Positions 1 through 5,476 are shown, counted from the stretch's first letter. The stretch is DNA of 5,889 nucleotides from JBBRFH01 sp038224615 (GCA_038224615.1 JBBRFH010000224.1:1-5889), one strand, 5' to 3'. Numbers and translations are program-made. Notes: a model not told the origin generated them from the sequence alone.

Positions 1-35
1 CTTCGGAGTACCTCAGGATGACAACTGCGCGGGCC

Positions 36-72
36 TTTCGTGGCCCTTCGTACACACTTCGTGGCTTCGTGG
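36..72. repeat. Cluster of CTTCGTGG-type octamers
   Basis: Four copies of an octamer close to CTTCGTGG lie here, near 36-43, 46-53, 57-64 and 65-72. The last two are in direct tandem and the second ends in AC instead of GG. A short hairpin (GGGCC at 31-35, GGCCC at 42-46) overlaps the first copy. No thymine tract follows on either strand, so this is not an obvious terminator for smpB, which ends at 82. From memory, strings of this kind (CCACGAAG on the other strand) recur between genes in planctomycetes and other environmental bacteria. I cannot confirm that here. Confidence 0.5.
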
Positions 73-81
73 TGAAAAATC

Positions 82-567
82 CTACTGCCGAACCGTCATC
101 GCGCGACGCACTTCGCGGTCGAGCTCTTTTTGCTTGATCGACTGGCGCTTGTCGTGCTGTTGCTTGCCGCGGCCGACGCCGATTTCGACCTTGACGCGGC
201 CGTCCTTGAAATACATCGACAGCGGGACAAGCGTGGTGCCGCGCGTCTCGAGTTCGCTCTGCAGCTTGGCAATCTCTCGCTTGTGGACGAGCAGCTTTCG
301 CTGGCGGCGCGGCTCGTGGTTGTAGACGATGGCGGCCTTCTCATACGGATCAATATGGGCTCCGCTGAGATAGAGCTGGCCGTCCTTGTCGATGTGGGCA
401 AACGCGTCCTGGAGCTGGGCGTGGCCGGCGCGCAGGGACTTGACCTCCGATCCGACGAGCACGATGCCGCATTCGAGCTTGGACTCGATGAAGTAGTCGT
501 GCAGGGCCCGCCGATTGGAAATCAGGGGTGTCTGCTGCTGGCCCTTGGACGGCTTCGCCATGTCCAC
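82..567 (-). CDS. smpB: SsrA-binding protein SmpB
   Basis: SmpB binds tmRNA (SsrA) and delivers it to stalled ribosomes in the cytoplasm for trans-translation. The family is clear throughout: ISNRRALHDYFIE near residues 16-28, the GSEVKSLRAG core near 39-48 of the OB-fold, RKLLVHKREI near 90-99, and the GKQQHDKR segment near 134-141. A basic C-terminal tail (IKQKELDREVRRAM) follows; in the family this tail enters the empty mRNA channel. The length of 161 is normal. The open frame begins with GTG at 567, but ATG at 561 (third codon, giving MAKPSK) is the more natural start and sits exactly seven bases after a -10-like TACAAT. That suggests a leaderless message. No Shine-Dalgarno sequence is visible. 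The epimerase gene at 621 diverges from it. The ssrA gene is not in the window. Confidence 0.96.
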   Translation of the reverse strand: MDMAKPSKGQQQTPLISNRRALHDYFIESKLECGIVLVGSEVKSLRAGHAQLQDAFAHIDKDGQLYLSGAHIDPYEKAAIVYNHEPRRQRKLLVHKREIAKLQSELETRGTTLVPLSMYFKDGRVKVEIGVGRGKQQHDKRQSIKQKELDREVRRAMTVRQ

Positions 568-573
568 ATTGTA
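568..573 (-). promoter_or_regulatory. Candidate -10 element of smpB
   Basis: On the minus strand the hexamer TACAAT (5 of 6 matches to TATAAT) ends at 568. Initiation seven bases downstream would fall on 561, the A of the favoured smpB ATG, giving a leaderless mRNA. No clear -35 hexamer is visible at the usual spacing, so the call rests on this hexamer and its position. Confidence 0.4.
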
Positions 574-606
574 CCGCCCCGGAACCCGCGCGGCATCCTC
601 GTGCGT

Positions 607-612
607 TATGAT
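607..612 (+). promoter_or_regulatory. Candidate -10 element of the epimerase gene
   Basis: TATGAT (5 of 6 matches to TATAAT) ends at 612, eight bases before the ATG at 621. Initiation near 619 would leave a leader of about two bases. No Shine-Dalgarno sequence precedes the start, which fits a leaderless transcript. No convincing -35 hexamer is present. Confidence 0.4.
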
Positions 613-620
613 CCGCCCGC

Positions 621-1613
621 ATGAAGGTTCTGTTCATCGGCGGCACGGGCATCATCAGCCGCGAATCCGCCCTGCTGGCGGCGGCGCGCGGCATCGATCT
701 GCACCTGCTCAATCGCGGCCAGAGAGCCAACGATCTGCCGCCATCGATCAAGACGATCCAGGGTGACTACCGCGGACCGATCGAGAACCTGCGCGCGGCG
801 CTGGCCGACCATTGCTTTGACGCGGTCGTAAACTTCATCGCATTCAAACCCGACGATGTCGCGCGGGACATCGAACTCTTCGCCGATCGAACGCAGCATT
901 ACGTTTTCATCAGCTCGGCATCGGTCTACCAGAAGCCCGTCAGTGACTACCGCATCACCGAATCGACGCCGCTGACGAACCCGTACTGGCAATACTCGCG
1001 CGACAAGATTGCCGCCGAGGAATCGCTCAACACCGCATATCGCCAAAGCGGCTTTCCCATCACGATCGTCCGGCCGTCATTGACGTACGACCGATCGCAA
1101 ATCCCGCACGTCTACGGGAGCTGGGGCAAACCGTGGACGATGGTCGGGCGCATTCTCGACCGCAAACCGGTGGTCACGCCGGGCGACGGGTCGAGCCTGT
1201 GGGTCGTCACGCACGCCCGCGACTTCGCCAAGGGGCTGGTCGGCCTGCTCGGCAATCGCTCCGCGGTCGGACACGCGTTCCACATCACGGCCGACGACGT
1301 CTTCACCTGGGACCAGATCTACCAGACCTTGGGCGCCGTGCTCGGCGTCGAGCCGATCATCAAGCATATCACCACCGACGCCATCATCGCCCACGACCCC
1401 GGCGCGGAGGGATCCCTGCGCGGCGACAAGAGCTGCTCGGTCGTCTTCGACAACACTAAAATCAAACGCTTCGTCCCCGACTTCGCCGCGACCACGACGC
1501 TGCGCGCAGGCGTCGAGGAAAGTATCGCGTGGTTCCGCGCCGATGCCTCGCGACGCGCGATTGACGAGAAGACGAATCAGAACCTCGACGCGCTGATCGC
1601 GAAGTTTTCGTAG
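621..1613 (+). CDS. NAD(P)-dependent epimerase/dehydratase (atypical SDR)
   Basis: This is a 330-residue extended or atypical short-chain dehydrogenase/reductase, with a Rossmann fold at the N-terminus. It starts with a strand and the glycine-rich loop GGTGII (residues 7-12). An arginine just after the second strand (LLNRG, near 29-33) suggests NADP preference. SSASVY (98-103) supplies the active-site serine region, and Tyr125-SRD-Lys129 is the YxxxK catalytic pair. RPSLTY (151-156) and the W-V-T-H-A-R-D stretch (194-201) are typical of sugar-nucleotide epimerase relatives. The GGTG-I-I-S opening resembles the plant CSP41/SDR_a1 branch, so the role could be nucleotide-sugar modification or something non-enzymatic. 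The substrate cannot be told from sequence. The gene stands alone between divergent smpB and convergent recA. The ATG at 621 has no ribosome-binding site but follows a -10-like hexamer closely. Confidence 0.9.
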   Translation: MKVLFIGGTGIISRESALLAAARGIDLHLLNRGQRANDLPPSIKTIQGDYRGPIENLRAALADHCFDAVVNFIAFKPDDVARDIELFADRTQHYVFISSASVYQKPVSDYRITESTPLTNPYWQYSRDKIAAEESLNTAYRQSGFPITIVRPSLTYDRSQIPHVYGSWGKPWTMVGRILDRKPVVTPGDGSSLWVVTHARDFAKGLVGLLGNRSAVGHAFHITADDVFTWDQIYQTLGAVLGVEPIIKHITTDAIIAHDPGAEGSLRGDKSCSVVFDNTKIKRFVPDFAATTTLRAGVEESIAWFRADASRRAIDEKTNQNLDALIAKFS

Positions 1614-1629
1614 GGTGCGTGGCACGGTT

Positions 1630-1665
1630 TCTGGCTCCTCCCGCTTTTGGGGGGGAGGAGCCAGA
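1630..1665. terminator. Perfect hairpin between convergent genes
   Basis: A 13-bp perfect stem (1630-1642 with 1653-1665) encloses a 10-base loop. It lies 16 bases after the epimerase stop and 15 bases beyond the recA stop. Neither strand has a thymine tract after the stem, so it lacks half of the classic intrinsic terminator. Its place between two convergent stops suggests a bidirectional transcript end or mRNA-stabilising structure. The loop and right arm include a run of seven G (1649-1655). Confidence 0.55.
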
Positions 1666-1680
1666 CAGACGCCGCGTACG

Positions 1681-2988
1681 CTACTCGCCTTCGGCTGGCA
1701 CGCCGGCCTTTAAGGGCTGTTCGAGCTTGGCGGCGAGGATCTTCTGGTGGATTTCCGCCGCCATGTCCGTGTTATCGAGGAGGAACTGCTTGGCGTTCTC
1801 GCGGCCTTGGCCGAGGCGGGTCGGGCCGTAATTGAACCACGCGCCGCTCTTGTCGATGATGTTGGTGTTCACCGCCAGGTCGAGCAGATCGCCTTCGTAG
1901 CTGATGCCGCGATCGAACATGATGTCGAACTCGGCGTCACGGAAAGGCGGAGCGATCTTGTTCTTCACGACGCGGGCGCGGGTGCGACAGCCGATGCTGA
2001 CTTCGCCGTCCTTGAGCGTCTGGGTGCGGCGGACGTCGATGCGGATCGAGCTGTAGAACTTCAACGCGCGCCCGCCGGGCGTGGTCTCGGGGTTGCCGAA
2101 CATCACGCCGATCTTCTCGCGGATCTGGTTGATGAAAATGACGGTACACTTGCTCTTGGCGATAGCGCCGGTGAGTTTGCGCATCGCCTGGCTCATCAAG
2201 CGCGCCTGCAGACCCATCACCGCGTCGCCCATCTCGCCTTCGATTTCGGCACGCGGGATAAGGGCGGCGACGGAGTCGATGACAATCAGGTCGACGCCAT
2301 TGGAGCGGACGAGCAACTCGCAGATTTCCAGCGCCTGCTCGCCGGTGTCGGGCTGGGAGACGAGCAGGTCGTCGAGGCGAACGCCGAGGCGCTTGGCCCA
2401 GGCGGGGTCGAGGGCGTGCTCGGCGTCGATGAAGGCAGCGACGCCACCGAGCTTCTGGCAACTGGCGATGATGTGCAGGTTGAGGGTCGTCTTACCGCTG
2501 GACTCAGGCCCGAACACTTCGATGATGCGGCCCTTGGGGATGCCGTATCCGCCGAGCGCCAGATCGAGCGAGAGCGAGCCGGTCGGGATGCCGTCGATGG
2601 CAGTGCGACGCTCGCCATCGAGCTTCATGACGGCGCCTTTGCCGAACTGCTTTTCGATCTGCTGGACGGCCAGCGACAGCGCTCGCTCACGGGCGGGATC
2701 GACAGCGATTCTCTTCTCCGCAACCGGCGCCGCGGCGGCGGTGACTGCGGCGGCACCGCGGGCGGGCCGGGCGGGCGTCAAACCCGGAGTCGGCACGGCC
2801 TTGGGCGACGACGCCACGGCCGACCCGTTCGCAGACGGAGCATCGAGCACGGCGGTCGCGGAAGATGACGAAGCGGACGAGGTGTCGATCGACTTGGCGT
2901 CGACGGACTTGGAGTCAACGGACTTGGAGTCAACCGACGACTTGGCGTCAACGGACTTGCCGTCGACCTTATCAGAGATCTTGGCCAC
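1681..2988 (-). CDS. recA: Recombinase RecA with long N-terminal extension
   Basis: RecA forms ATP-dependent filaments on single-stranded DNA, drives strand exchange and stimulates LexA-type cleavage. The core begins near residue 95. It shows IEKQFGKGAVMKL (111-123), Walker A GPESSGKT (160-167), the catalytic glutamate in DAEHALDP (Glu190), Walker B LIVIDS (234-239), and the L2/DNA-binding stretch FINQIREKIGVMFGNPETTPGG (in part 285-306). The motifs lie 94 residues later than in E. coli RecA. The extra N-terminus has pentapeptide repeats of V-D-x-K-S (8-33), then Ser- and Ala/Pro-rich sequence, and is probably disordered. The GTG start is supported by AAGGAGG six bases upstream, so the extension should be translated. 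At 435 residues it is well above the usual 340-360. The C-terminus (PAEGE) is short, without the long acidic tail of E. coli RecA. The gene appears monocistronic. Confidence 0.97.
   Translation of the reverse strand: MAKISDKVDGKSVDAKSSVDSKSVDSKSVDAKSIDTSSASSSSATAVLDAPSANGSAVASSPKAVPTPGLTPARPARGAAAVTAAAAPVAEKRIAVDPARERALSLAVQQIEKQFGKGAVMKLDGERRTAIDGIPTGSLSLDLALGGYGIPKGRIIEVFGPESSGKTTLNLHIIASCQKLGGVAAFIDAEHALDPAWAKRLGVRLDDLLVSQPDTGEQALEICELLVRSNGVDLIVIDSVAALIPRAEIEGEMGDAVMGLQARLMSQAMRKLTGAIAKSKCTVIFINQIREKIGVMFGNPETTPGGRALKFYSSIRIDVRRTQTLKDGEVSIGCRTRARVVKNKIAPPFRDAEFDIMFDRGISYEGDLLDLAVNTNIIDKSGAWFNYGPTRLGQGRENAKQFLLDNTDMAAEIHQKILAAKLEQPLKAGVPAEGE
2875..2967 (-). repeat. 15-bp tandem repeats inside recA
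   Basis: Five 15-bp units encode the pentapeptide (V)D-x-K-S in recA codons 8-33. One 3-bp insertion adds Ser18. A sixth, degenerate unit encodes IDTSS (34-38). On the plus strand the unit reads close to GACTTGGAGTCAACG, and copies differ at only a few positions. Unit length is a multiple of three, so gain or loss of copies would keep the frame. Confidence 0.9.
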
Positions 2989-2994
2989 GATGGG

Positions 2995-3001
2995 CCTCCT
3001 T
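2995..3001 (-). promoter_or_regulatory. Strong ribosome-binding site of recA
   Basis: On the minus strand AAGGAGG is followed by six bases and then the GTG codon at 2988. This is a near-ideal Shine-Dalgarno match, and it decides the start in favour of the long RecA form over internal starts. Confidence 0.85.
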
Positions 3002-3048
3002 GGTTCTGCACCCGGGTATGCTGGTCAGCCGGGCGGGCGATCTGCAGT

Positions 3049-3071
3049 AAGTGCCGGATTAACCGTCACTT
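3049..3071. promoter_or_regulatory. Imperfect palindrome upstream of recA, possible operator
   Basis: Two 9-base arms, AAGTGCCGG (3049-3057) and CCGTCACTT (3063-3071), are inverted with one mismatch around an AT-only centre (ATTAA). It lies about 60 bp upstream of the recA start. The minus strand carries a weak -10-like TTAATC in the centre. The position suits a repressor site such as a lineage-specific LexA box, but I do not recognise the motif. The regulatory role is a guess. Confidence 0.35.
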
Positions 3072-3142
3072 GGAGTCGAATTGGGTTTGTTTTACCAGAT
3101 TCCGTTGGGGAGCGTAGGACGATCCCGGGCGTTGAATCTGAT

Positions 3143-3176
3143 GTTAGCAACGCGGGTCGCAGGCGACCCGGCTAAC
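3143..3176. repeat. Long palindrome, possible REP-like element
   Basis: An outer stem (GTTAGC 3143-3148 with GCTAAC 3171-3176) and an inner perfect 8-bp stem (CGGGTCGC 3153-3160 with GCGACCCG 3163-3170) are separated by a four-base bulge (AACG) on the left side only. The inner loop is just two bases, so the tip pairs must open. No thymine tract follows on either strand. From memory, similar GGGTCGC/GCGACCC palindromes flanked by GTTAGC occur between planctomycete genes. Only one copy is in this window. Confidence 0.5.
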
Positions 3177-3221
3177 TGAACTCTCGCAACTCGATCGCTG
3201 GCTGCTATCGCCTTCGCGTGA

Positions 3222-3467
3222 CTAGGGTTTGCGATCGAACAACGTTGCCCGATCGCGCCCGAACTGGACGGTAGTCACCACCGCCTGGGTTCGGGTTTTG
3301 TTTGAACGCGTGTTAGGATACTGATCGGGTTTATCCAATGCAAGTTTGAAATCAAAAAAAATAAACCGCGCCGCGGCGAAGGGCGCGACGCCGGCGTCGC
3401 CGAAGGAGTAGTCGGGGACATATCCGGTCAAAAGCGTGCGAGGTTCGAGTGATTGGATCGGGTGCAT
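3222..3467 (-). pseudogene. Orphan N-terminal fragment of a LEPR-XLL surface protein
   Basis: Read from ATG at 3467, the frame encodes 81 residues. It opens M-H-P-I-Q-S and continues into LEPRTLL (residues 7-13; DNA 3429-3449), then TGYVPDYSFGDAGVAPF. The LEPR-XLL motif marks the N-terminus of large repetitive surface or exported proteins in planctomycetes. The PDYSFGDAGV phrase resembles the first delta-60 type repeat, which often follows it. After about residue 35 recognisable similarity stops near an eight-A run (3354-3361), and the frame ends at TAG 3222-3224. Such proteins usually have hundreds to thousands of residues, so this looks like a truncated remnant. The frame extends upstream to 3575, so the start is uncertain, and only a weak GAAAG precedes the ATG. 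A short expressed peptide cannot be excluded. Confidence 0.6.
3354..3376 (-). terminator. Weak intrinsic-terminator-like site
   Basis: On the minus strand a short GC hairpin (CCGC, 3-base loop, GCGG; 3366-3376) is followed by TTTA and eight T (3354-3361). The stem is only four pairs, so efficiency is doubtful. It lies inside the LEPR-XLL remnant, where its recognisable similarity ends, and could mark a deletion junction with foreign 3' sequence. Confidence 0.3.
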
Positions 3468-3634
3468 TGGCGCTTTCAGTTTTTGCAGAATCGCAGCGAC
3501 ACAGTCGACATCCCCTCGCGCGTAACGCACACGGGCGAGGTAACGTCGATCGTCGACTTTGCCCGGCAAAAGCAACGACGCCGCCGATCATATTTCGCTA
3601 ACCTCGGATCGCAGATCAGGGCGCACATTCGTTT

Positions 3635-3943
3635 TCATGCCGCCGACTTGGACGGAACGAGCGTGAGCTTGGCGGTATATCCCAACGCCGCCGCGATGCG
3701 CAGGAGCAGGTCGGTGGAGACGTCGTGCGTATTGCGGTTGAGAATTGCGGTCACGCGGGTGCGCGAAGTGCCGGCGGCCTTGGCGAGCTGGGCGTGGGTG
3801 AGCCGCTTGCGCCGGACAATGCGGATGATTTGTTCGTTCAGTCGTACCCGCACGTCGATCTCGACCGATTCCCGCGCCGGCAGACCCAGCACCTCCGCGA
3901 GCTCGACTTCATTGCGACAAACGATGGCGTGACGCTTATTCAT
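3635..3943 (-). CDS. XRE-family HTH antitoxin (HigA-like)
   Basis: This 102-residue protein has a helix-turn-helix of the Cro/C1 (XRE) type near residues 47-88: LTHAQLAKAAGTSRTRV, then TAILNR and a third-helix region ending LLRIAAALGY. It is intact and starts at ATG 3943. Its first codons overlap the end of the upstream toxin frame by eight bases (ATGAATAA), the translational-coupling layout of HigBA-type modules with the toxin gene first. In the family such proteins bind the toxin and repress their own promoter. The N-terminal 45 residues (with E-V-L-G-L-P-A-R-E-S) are less typical and probably contact toxin. Because the partner is broken by a stop codon, this gene may survive as an orphan repressor. 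The exact subfamily is uncertain. Confidence 0.85.
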   Translation of the reverse strand: MNKRHAIVCRNEVELAEVLGLPARESVEIDVRVRLNEQIIRIVRRKRLTHAQLAKAAGTSRTRVTAILNRNTHDVSTDLLLRIAAALGYTAKLTLVPSKSAA

Positions 3944-4262
3944 CGAGCAACTCCTTCAGACGCCGCCGGCCGAGGTCAATCTGCTGCTGCGGCGTCTTCT
4001 GCGATTTCTTCGTAAACGCATGAAACACGAGCACCGCGTCCTGCCGCCGAAGCACATAGAATACTCGGTACGCGCCCGTGCGATCCTTGATTCACAACTC
4101 CGCGACGCCCGATCCGACCGACGGCATCGCGCGCGACAAAGGCATGGATGGCACGATGCCTTGCTGCAACTCCCAGAATGCCTTCCCGAGGGTGCGTCGC
4201 ACTTTCAGCGGGAATCCGCAGATGTCGTCCCGCGCGGCACGGTGGAAGATCGCGGGCTTCAC
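3936..4262 (-). pseudogene. RelE/HigB superfamily (phage Gp49-like) toxin, broken by in-frame TGA
   Basis: Read from GTG at 4262, the frame begins (M)KPAIFHRAARDDI and continues GFPLKVRRTLGKAFWELQQG. After VAEL, codon 57 is TGA (4092-4094). The same frame then resumes at once with IKDRTGAYRVFYVLRR, VLVFHAFTKKSQKTP, QQQIDLGRRRLKELLDE and a TAA stop. Both halves together, 108 codons, match the length and conserved order of Gp49/HigB-like mRNA-cleaving toxins. In these the stop position is normally arginine in E-L-R-(I/V)-K-D. One C-to-T change (CGA to TGA) explains the lesion. A second oddity is at the start: ATG GTG TGA AG could derive from ATG GTG AAG by duplication of TG, leaving only a GTG start. 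The frame ends inside the antitoxin start (8-base overlap). A sequencing error at this one base is the main alternative. Confidence 0.82.
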
Positions 4263-4314
4263 ACCATGAATGTCTCACAAGCGGGACAGCGGATCAACTG
4301 CAATCCTTCAAGAA

Positions 4315-4351
4315 CCGAAAAACCCACGCCGTAGGTGGCGTGGGCTTTCGG
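4315..4351 (-). terminator. Intrinsic terminator of gap
   Basis: On the minus strand an 8-bp perfect GC-rich stem (CCCACGCC/GGCGTGGG; 4323-4330 with 4337-4344) with a six-base loop is followed directly by TTTTT and then CGG. Outer bases CCGAAA (4315-4320) and TTTCGG (4346-4351) can extend the pairing. It lies 41 bases beyond the gap stop. Because the outer arms hold A and T tracts, it could also work on the opposite strand, but no plus-strand gene ends here. Confidence 0.85.
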
Positions 4352-4363
4352 GTTGTGCGTCAA

Positions 4364-4381
4364 AACGTCGCGAGCGACGTT
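4364..4381. repeat. Perfect 18-bp palindromic hairpin after gap
   Basis: AACGTCGC (4364-4371) and GCGACGTT (4374-4381) are exact inverted copies around GA. It begins 11 bases past the gap stop and precedes the main terminator. On the minus strand TT follows the stem, too few for a terminator alone. It may protect the 3' end of the gap mRNA or serve as a back-up stop. Confidence 0.55.
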
Positions 4382-4391
4382 CGGGTGCGAT

Positions 4392-5468
4392 TTACAGCTT
4401 GCCGTCCTTCTTGCCCATGAAGGTCACGAGGTCGACGACGCGGTTGCTGTAGCCCCACTCGTTGTCGTACCAGCTAACGATCTTGAAGAAGCGCTTCTCG
4501 CCTTTCAGGTTGTTCTGGAGGGTGGCGAGGCTGTCGTAGATCGAGCTGCGCTGGTCGTGGATGAAGTCGCTGCTGACCAGCTCTTCGTCGGTGACGCCGA
4601 GGATGTCCTTGAGGTAGGTCTTGGACGCTTCCTTGAGCTTGGCGTCGATCTCTTCGATGCTGGTGTCCTTGACCGAGCGGAACGTCAGATCGACGACGGA
4701 GACGTCGGCGGTCGGGACGCGGAAGCTCATGCCGGTGAGCTTGCCCTTGGTGCTCGGCAGCACTTCGCCGACGGCTTTAGCGGCGCCGGTGGTGCTGGGG
4801 ATGATATTCAGTGCCGCAGCGCGGCCGCCGCGCCAATCCTTCTTGCTCGGGCCGTCGACGGTCTTCTGGGTCGCGGTGTAGCTGTGGATGGTGGTCATCA
4901 GGCCGGTCTCGATGCCGAAGCCTTCCTTCAGCAGGACGTGGACCAGCGGGGCCAGGCAGTTGGTCGTGCAGCTTGCGTTGCTGACGATGTGGTTTTCGGC
5001 CGAGTTGTACTCTTCGTGGTTGACGCCCATGACCAGCGTCTTGACCGCACCCTTGGCCGGGGCGGAGATGATGACCTTCTTGGCGCCGGCATCGAGGTGG
5101 CCTTTGGCCTTGACGTCTTCGACGAACAGGCCGGTGCTTTCGATGACGTAATCCACGCCCAAAGCCTTCCAGGGAAGATCCTTCGGCTCGCGGGTCGCCA
5201 TCACGCACTTGATCTTGTGGCCGTTGACGACGAGGACGTCGGACTCTTCCTTCGAAGCGTCAGACTTCTCGACCTTCACGTCGTGCTTGAACTTGCCGTG
5301 GACGCTGTCGTACTTCATCTGGTAGGCGAAATAGTCGGCGTCGGTCGAGATATCGACCACCGCGACGACGTCGATCGTCTTGCCGAGCAGGCCCTTGTCA
5401 CAGATTGCCTGGAAGACCATTCGGCCGATGCGACCGAAACCGTTGATACCGACTTTCAAGGCTGCCAT
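4392..5468 (-). CDS. gap: Type I glyceraldehyde-3-phosphate dehydrogenase
   Basis: GAPDH interconverts glyceraldehyde-3-phosphate and 1,3-bisphosphoglycerate in the cytoplasm, for glycolysis and gluconeogenesis. INGFGRIGR (8-16) is the dinucleotide-binding loop, and Asp39 at the end of the second strand favours NAD over NADP. SNASCTTNC holds catalytic Cys167, and His195 in TIHSYT is the base. Phosphate-site residues lie in STTGAAKAVG (225-234). The S-loop is near 183-210, and WYDNEWGYSNR (333-343) is the C-terminal signature. At 358 residues it exceeds the usual 330-340. Insertions such as that near 66-78, and phrases such as DADYFAYQMKYDSVHGKF and LPWKALGVDYVIE, recall trypanosomatid glycosomal GAPDH. 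The ATG at 5468 has AAGGAG eight bases upstream, a sigma70-like promoter at 5533-5561 and an intrinsic terminator. It appears monocistronic and diverges from fbp. Confidence 0.97.
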   Translation of the reverse strand: MAALKVGINGFGRIGRMVFQAICDKGLLGKTIDVVAVVDISTDADYFAYQMKYDSVHGKFKHDVKVEKSDASKEESDVLVVNGHKIKCVMATREPKDLPWKALGVDYVIESTGLFVEDVKAKGHLDAGAKKVIISAPAKGAVKTLVMGVNHEEYNSAENHIVSNASCTTNCLAPLVHVLLKEGFGIETGLMTTIHSYTATQKTVDGPSKKDWRGGRAAALNIIPSTTGAAKAVGEVLPSTKGKLTGMSFRVPTADVSVVDLTFRSVKDTSIEEIDAKLKEASKTYLKDILGVTDEELVSSDFIHDQRSSIYDSLATLQNNLKGEKRFFKIVSWYDNEWGYSNRVVDLVTFMGKKDGKL

Positions 5469-5476
5469 CGTTCTAA

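Noticed and set aside
2875..2967. CRISPR-like array
   Set aside because: The 15-bp units are directly adjacent without spacers, lie in frame inside recA and encode a pentapeptide repeat.
1747..3175. Long plus-strand open frames (373 and 364 codons) opposite recA
   Set aside because: They lie antisense to an unmistakable recA, show no family motifs, and are the usual by-product of high-GC codon use.
4092..4094. Selenocysteine or programmed read-through at the toxin TGA
   Set aside because: Homologues have arginine, not cysteine, at this position, and I see no obvious SECIS-like hairpin directly after the codon; a C-to-T mutation is simpler.
3976..4278. A 100-codon minus-strand frame across the toxin
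   Set aside because: It is out of frame with the toxin similarity and has no recognisable motif; the family-like sequence is in the neighbouring frame with the TGA.
4392..4400. GAPDH C-terminus GKL resembling a peroxisomal (PTS1) signal
   Set aside because: Bacteria have no glycosomes, and GKL is only a poor PTS1 match; it is most likely chance, although trypanosomatid GAPDH ends in a similar tripeptide.
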